Source of the DNA: JAGNZR01 sp051648485
GTDB taxonomy: Bacteria; Fusobacteriota; Fusobacteriia; Fusobacteriales; Fusobacteriaceae
Assembly (NCBI GenBank): GCA_051648485.1
Contig: JBOFFH010000057.1
Location: 1-10,473, forward strand
Reading direction: 5' to 3'
DNA: 10,473 nt
The position numbers and the translations under genes are program-made. A model generated the notes under the pieces. The model had not been told where the DNA came from and ran no database searches. It saw nothing but the letters and a program-made list of their open reading frames with translations. Positions within the stretch are counted from its first letter, which is position 1. Every line of letters begins with the position of its first letter. Positions 7,493-10,473 of the stretch are shown piece after piece.

Positions 7493-7521
7493 TTGACAAT
7501 ACATTAAAAAACTTGTACAAT
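7493..7521 (+). promoter_or_regulatory. Strong sigma-70-type promoter of the XRE gene
   Basis: A consensus TTGACA (7493-7498) is spaced 17 bases from TACAAT (7516-7521), predicting a start near 7528 and a 75-base leader. The palindrome TTGTACAA (7513-7520) overlaps the -10 box and shares the TGTACA core found over the divergent helicase promoter. Confidence 0.8.
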
Positions 7522-7602
7522 ATATAAGCAATTTTAATTTTAAAAGTACTGTTAATCAGTTTTTTAAATTAATTTATATGATTTCGGATCGGAGGAATAA
7601 AG

Positions 7603-7803
7603 GTGTATAACTTTAAAAAACATTTAATAGAAGAACTTGTTAAATATCGTAAAACTCACAGAATTACTCAAACTCAATTTGCTGAGAAAATAGGAGTAGC
7701 TCAACAAGTCATTTCAAAATTTGAAAAAGGTGAAGTAGAACCTCGTGTGAACTTTATTGAAAAAATTATTTTAGGAATGGGTCGTGAACTTTCTATAAAA
7801 TAA
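7603..7803 (+). CDS. Small XRE-family (Cro/CI-type HTH) transcriptional regulator
   Basis: This 66-residue protein is almost entirely one Cro/CI helix-turn-helix domain. The core, about residues 20-58, reads ITQTQFAEKIGVAQQVISKFEKGE, with AQQVISKFE (33-41) as the likely recognition helix. It starts with GTG at 7603, because GGAGG (7591-7595) lies seven bases upstream and no in-frame ATG fits. There is no separate dimerisation or effector domain, so it resembles the DNA-binding half of HigA-type antitoxins or small autoregulators. No toxin gene is next to it: the downstream gene is on the opposite strand. It has its own near-consensus promoter and its own terminator. Autoregulation, and control of the divergent helicase, are plausible from the shared TGTACA palindromes but unproven. 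Confidence 0.85.
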   Translation: MYNFKKHLIEELVKYRKTHRITQTQFAEKIGVAQQVISKFEKGEVEPRVNFIEKIILGMGRELSIK

Positions 7804-7808
7804 ATTTA

Positions 7809-7843
7809 AAGGGAAAAGCTCAATTGCTTTTCCCTTATTTTTT
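7809..7843. terminator. Terminator between XRE and ABC-F genes
   Basis: AAGGGAAAAGC (7809-7819) and GCTTTTCCCTT (7826-7836) pair perfectly around a TCAATT loop, followed by ATTTTTT (7837-7843). It is strong for the plus-strand XRE gene. On minus the tail is less pure but still U-rich, so it probably also ends the ABC-F gene, whose stop codon (7842-7844) overlaps the T run. Confidence 0.87.
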
Positions 7844-9395
7844 AGATTATTTTTGTAGTCCAATCTTCAACATTCCAAATTTCAGTTGCTATCTCTTCGT
7901 AAAAATCTGGTTCGTGACTTACCATTAAAACTGTTCCATTGAATTCTTTTAGTGCTCTCTTTAATTCATTTTTTGCATCTATATCCAAGTGATTAGTAGG
8001 CTCATCTAAAACCAAAAAATTAATCTCACGATTCATGATTTTTGCCAATCTTACTTTTGCATTTTCTCCACCAGATAAAACTTTCATCTGACTTGTAATA
8101 TGTGTATTAGTTAAACCACACTTAGCAAGAGCAGCACGTGCTTCAGCATTACTAAGTCCTGGAAACTCTCCCCAAAATTCATCTAAAGCTTGTTTTGAAG
8201 AACTTTCTTCCTCTTGTTTAAAATATCCAATTTCTAAAAATTGTCCGTGCTCAATCTCTCCAGATAAAGGCTGAATTCTTCTTAAAAGAGTGTTTAACAA
8301 AGTAGATTTCCCAAGTCCGTTTACCCCTTTTATAGCTATCTTTTGATTTCTTTCTATAGTGAAATCGAGTGCTCTTGTAAGAGGCTCATCATAACCAATT
8401 ACCAAATCTTTTACGGTAATAATTTCTCTTGAAGGAGTACGAGCTGTTTTAAATCCAAAAATTGGCTTTGGTTTTTCTTTTGTAATTTCAATGATTTCCA
8501 TTCTATCTAATTTTTTCTGTCTATCTTTAGCTAGATTTGTAGTTGCCACACGTGCTTTATTTCTAGATATAAAATCTTCAAGTTTATCAATTTCTTTTTG
8601 CTGTTTTTTATATGCCATCTCTATCTGACGTTTTTTTAAATCATACATCTCTCTAAAATAGTAGTAATCTCCTGAATATCTAGTTAAAATTGCATTTTCA
8701 ATGTGATAAATTACATTTGTTACTTCATTTAAAAATGGAATATCATGAGAAACTAAAATAAAGGCATTTTCATAGTTATGAAGAAAATTCTTTAACCAAA
8801 TAATATGATTTTCATCTAAAAAGTTAGTTGGCTCATCTAGTATTAATATCATAGGATTTTCAAGTAGAACTTTAGCTAAAAGTATTTTAGCTCTTTGTCC
8901 TCCAGAAAGTTCCGCAACATCTTTCTCTAATCCAATTTCTAAAAGTCCAAGTCCACTTGCATACTCTTCTATTTTAGAATCTAAGTTATAAAAATCAGAA
9001 CTTTCTAAAATACTTTGAATTTCTCCTATCTCTTCTAGCAAATTATCCATCTCTTCAGGTGGGCAATCTCCCATTTTTTCATAAAGTTCCATTATCTCTT
9101 GCTCAAGTTCGAACATATTAGTAAAAGCAGATTTTAAAATATCTCTAATACTTTTTCCTCTTTCTAAACTTGAATACTGGTCTAAGTAACCTGTTGTGAT
9201 GTGATTACACCAGCTAACTTTTCCTTCATCAGGCATAAGTTTTCCAGTGATAATATTTAAGAAAGTAGATTTACCCTCTCCATTCGCTCCAACAAGTCCT
9301 ACGTGTTCTCCTTTTAAAAGACGAAAAGAAGCATCCTCTAAAATAACTCTAGCACCAAATCCATGACTGACATTGCTTACATCTAAAATACTCAT
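7842..9395 (-). CDS. ABC-F family ATPase (ribosome-associated, duplicated ABC domains)
   Basis: This soluble protein of 517 residues has two ABC ATPase domains and no membrane segment. Domain 1 has Walker A GANGEGKS (36-43), signature LSGGQ (Ser164) and Walker B ILDEPTNFLD (Asp187-Glu188). Domain 2 has Walker A GVNGLGKS (357-364), signature LSGGEN (Ser441) and Walker B LVLDEPTNHLD (Asp464-Glu465). Between them a charged helical linker (about 245-315, rich in Lys, Glu and Arg) matches the tRNA-interacting linker of ABC-F proteins. ABC-F proteins bind the ribosomal E site and relieve stalled translation or protect against ribosome-targeting antibiotics. I cannot assign a subfamily, so a housekeeping role and antibiotic resistance both remain open. 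AGGAGA (9403-9408 on plus) lies seven bases before the ATG. It is monocistronic and convergent with the XRE gene. Confidence 0.93.
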   Translation of the reverse strand: MSILDVSNVSHGFGARVILEDASFRLLKGEHVGLVGANGEGKSTFLNIITGKLMPDEGKVSWCNHITTGYLDQYSSLERGKSIRDILKSAFTNMFELEQEIMELYEKMGDCPPEEMDNLLEEIGEIQSILESSDFYNLDSKIEEYASGLGLLEIGLEKDVAELSGGQRAKILLAKVLLENPMILILDEPTNFLDENHIIWLKNFLHNYENAFILVSHDIPFLNEVTNVIYHIENAILTRYSGDYYYFREMYDLKKRQIEMAYKKQQKEIDKLEDFISRNKARVATTNLAKDRQKKLDRMEIIEITKEKPKPIFGFKTARTPSREIITVKDLVIGYDEPLTRALDFTIERNQKIAIKGVNGLGKSTLLNTLLRRIQPLSGEIEHGQFLEIGYFKQEEESSSKQALDEFWGEFPGLSNAEARAALAKCGLTNTHITSQMKVLSGGENAKVRLAKIMNREINFLVLDEPTNHLDIDAKNELKRALKEFNGTVLMVSHEPDFYEEIATEIWNVEDWTTKII

Positions 9396-9450
9396 ATATG
9401 TGTCTCCTATATCTAAACTTTATTATCTATGTTAAAAAAACAATGAATAT

Positions 9451-9459
9451 ATTTTATCA
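9451..9459 (-). promoter_or_regulatory. Candidate extended -10 promoter of the ABC-F gene
   Basis: On the minus strand TGATAAAAT (TG at 9459-9458, -10 TAAAAT at 9456-9451) is an extended -10 element about 55 bases upstream of the ABC-F start. No good -35 box is visible, as is common for extended -10 promoters. The rest of the 184-base spacer holds only the csp terminator. Confidence 0.4.
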
Positions 9460-9529
9460 TAATCTTCATTTGAAAGATAGTAATTTATGGGGAAATTTAA
9501 AGATTCAAAATAAAAAATAAAATAATAAA

Positions 9530-9559
9530 AAACAGGAATTCAATTAAGAATTCCTGTTT
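9530..9559 (-). terminator. Rho-independent terminator of the cold-shock gene
   Basis: AAACAGGAATTC (9530-9541) and GAATTCCTGTTT (9548-9559) form a perfect 12-bp stem around an AATTAA loop. On the minus strand it is followed by a long U-rich tail (complement of the A-rich stretch 9510-9529). It lies 20 bases after the csp stop codon. Confidence 0.9.
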
Positions 9560-9565
9560 AAATCT

Positions 9566-9583
9566 ATTAATTAGATTAATTAG
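9566..9583. repeat. Two tandem copies of ATTAATTAG at the csp stop codon
   Basis: The 9-mer ATTAATTAG occurs twice without a gap (9566-9574 and 9575-9583), across the csp stop codon (9580-9582). The first copy also sits in a small inverted repeat, AATCTA/TAGATT (9561-9566 and 9572-9577). This may simply reflect the AT-rich composition. Confidence 0.5.
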
Positions 9584-9777
9584 TTAGATTTGATGTTGTT
9601 AGCAACTGGACCTTTTGGACCTTTTCCTAAATCAAAAGTAACTTCTTCACCTTCAGTTAATTTCTTGAATCCATCTTTTTGAATTTCAGAGAAGTGAGCG
9701 AAAACGTCCTTTCCATCCTCACCAGTAATAAATCCAAATCCTTTTTCTTCGTTAAACCATTTAACTGTACCTTTCAT
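9580..9777 (-). CDS. csp: Cold-shock protein (CspA family RNA chaperone)
   Basis: This 65-residue single cold-shock domain is a five-stranded beta barrel that binds single-stranded RNA and DNA and melts secondary structure in the cytoplasm. RNP1 is KGFGFI (12-17) and RNP2 is VFAHF (25-29). Trp8 and the phenylalanines in these motifs are the usual base-stacking residues. Length and ending (GPVANNIKSN) are normal for the family. GGAGG (9784-9788 on plus) is six bases before the ATG. The gene stands alone with its own terminator and a leader of about 119 bases that contains a hairpin, as seen for cold-shock genes whose mRNA leaders respond to temperature. Whether this paralogue is cold-induced or constitutive cannot be told from sequence. 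Confidence 0.96.
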   Translation of the reverse strand: MKGTVKWFNEEKGFGFITGEDGKDVFAHFSEIQKDGFKKLTEGEEVTFDLGKGPKGPVANNIKSN

Positions 9778-9896
9778 TTGAAACCTCCGTATATTTTTTC
9801 TAATGATGCAACCTCAAATTAAATATTAATACGAAAGCGTTGAAATTCAACTTTCAAATATTAAACCTAAAACTCTTAATTCACAAACATTGATAT
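9778..9896 (-). promoter_or_regulatory. Long csp mRNA leader with a hairpin
   Basis: From the predicted start near 9896 to the csp ATG the leader is about 119 bases. A hairpin can form at 9822-9862. Outer arms AATATT (9822-9827 and 9857-9862) enclose GAAA/TTTC (9833-9836 and 9852-9855), a two-base bulge, and GTTGA/TCAAC (9839-9843 and 9847-9851) with a three-base loop. It is AU-rich, so only modestly stable, and lies well away from the ribosome binding site. It could change fold with temperature. I see no match to a known riboswitch. Confidence 0.45.
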
Positions 9897-9902
9897 AAAG
9901 AT

Positions 9903-9931
9903 ATTATAGCATGGAAACAATAGTTTGTATA
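9903..9931 (-). promoter_or_regulatory. csp promoter with extended -10
   Basis: On the minus strand TATACA (9926-9931) is 17 bases upstream of TATAAT (9903-9908), which is preceded by TG and one base (9911-9909), making a full extended -10. The predicted start is near 9896. It lies within the 320-base gene-free region 9778-10097, which otherwise holds the csp leader and the divergent promoter of the right-edge gene. Confidence 0.7.
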
Positions 9932-9991
9932 GTGTTTTTTTTATTTTTTTTATCTAATATAAATTAAATCAAAAAATCGGAAAAAATATGT

Positions 9992-10030
9992 TTGAATAAA
10001 CTTCCTTTCTGCTAGAATCTATTGTATAAT
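9992..10030 (+). promoter_or_regulatory. Candidate promoter(s) of the right-edge gene
   Basis: Two overlapping options are visible. TTGAAT (9992-9997) is 15 bases from an extended -10, TGCTAGAAT (-10 at 10013-10018). A perfect TATAAT lies at 10025-10030 with only a poor -35 box (TTCCTT at 10002). Either would give a leader of roughly 60-75 bases before the ATG at 10098. Confidence 0.45.
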
Positions 10031-10097
10031 ATAGTAATATTTAGTTTAAACAAATTATAATAAAAGTTATGGCAAAAATAAAATTATAGGAGAAACT

Positions 10098-10473
10098 ATG
10101 GAAAACATATTAACAAATTTAAAAAATGAATTGTCTTACAAAATTAGACTAGAAGCTATTCAACAAATAAAAGATTACGATTTAAATGATGAGAAGTATG
10201 AGGAATTAAAAGATCTAATTCTTAATCTGGCATTACATGACAGAGTTTTCGTTGTAAAAAAAGAAGCTTTTTTTCTTTGTCAAAAAAATAAATTAAAAAA
10301 ACATGGTGAAGAGATTCAACTAGGAAAAAAGAACACAGGTTACACTCCAAACGATATTAGAAAAATGTTTTTAAAAATAAAAAGAGAAACTAATATGCAA
10401 GAACTAAATCTGCCATTGTTCAAAGAGAGTTTTCAAAAGATAGCACCTAAAATGTATGATGTTATGGAATTTG
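10098..10473 (+). CDS. Helical, HEAT-repeat-like hypothetical protein, 3' end outside the window
   Basis: An open frame of at least 125 codons starts at ATG 10098, with AGGAG (10088-10092) five bases upstream, and has no stop before the right edge. The start of the protein reads MENILTNLKNELSYKIR. It is rich in Lys, Glu, Leu and Asn and looks fully alpha-helical. The segment around residues 15-70 (RLEAIQQIKD, then LILNLALHDRVFVVKKEAF) has the helix-turn-helix spacing of HEAT-like repeats, with a conserved-looking Asp-Arg-Val-Val-Lys turn. No signal peptide, membrane segment or catalytic motif is visible in this part. A scaffold or protein-binding role would fit HEAT repeats, but that is inference from weak similarity. 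The rest of the gene is needed for any firmer call. Confidence 0.7.
   Translation, partial: MENILTNLKNELSYKIRLEAIQQIKDYDLNDEKYEELKDLILNLALHDRVFVVKKEAFFLCQKNKLKKHGEEIQLGKKNTGYTPNDIRKMFLKIKRETNMQELNLPLFKESFQKIAPKMYDVMEF

Noticed and set aside
7603..7803. XRE gene as the antitoxin of a toxin-antitoxin pair
   Set aside because: There is no partner gene: the upstream neighbour is the divergent helicase and the downstream neighbour is a convergent ABC-F gene. No small open frame fits in the gaps.
9530..9583. Attachment site or mobile-element end suggested by the repeats after csp
   Set aside because: The inverted repeat is fully explained as a terminator, and the tandem 9-mer is short and AT-only apart from one G. 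No integrase, transposase or target duplication is nearby.

Overview
The window is about 10.5 kb of very AT-rich DNA with tightly packed genes, strong GGAGG-type ribosome binding sites, short AT-rich spacers and U-tailed hairpin terminators. The gene style and protein sequences suggest an anaerobic, low-GC bacterium, most likely a member of Fusobacteriota (Fusobacterium, Cetobacterium or Ilyobacter type), with Clostridia as the alternative. This is inference from codon bias and protein flavour; no rRNA or marker gene is present to settle it. I see no insertion sequence, phage gene, CRISPR array, tRNA or rRNA.

Layout. Bases 1-411 are the 3' part of an unrecognised gene entering from the left. 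A terminator (424-465) follows, then a copper-response operon: a G-tract operator and promoter (467-512), csoR (545-808) and copA (831-3077). CopA exports Cu(I) and CsoR represses the operon until copper binds. A long hairpin at 3079-3126 closes copA and a convergent family 5 (oligopeptide/nickel type) substrate-binding lipoprotein (3122-4621, minus). That lipoprotein gene is divergent from an SLC1-type amino acid:cation symporter (4898-6067, plus) across a 276-base promoter region.

The right half leans toward RNA and translation. It has a RhlE-like DEAD-box RNA helicase (6110-7327, minus), a divergent 66-residue XRE-type DNA-binding protein with a GTG start (7603-7803, plus), an ABC-F ATPase expected to act on ribosomes (7842-9395, minus) and a cold-shock protein with a long structured leader (9580-9777, minus). 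After a 320-base promoter and leader region, a helical HEAT-like protein begins at 10098 and runs off the right edge.

Three convergent gene pairs (copA/lipoprotein, symporter/helicase, XRE/ABC-F) each share one compact hairpin that reaches or overlaps the stop codon of the minus-strand gene. The most testable regulatory ideas are: paired TGTACA palindromes over the helicase and XRE promoters, an inverted repeat at the predicted start point of the lipoprotein gene, the CsoR operator, and the Csp leader hairpin. The symporter has lost several signature substrate and sodium residues of its family. Most of the window is ordinary chromosomal content, and I found no clear evidence of a new multi-gene system.
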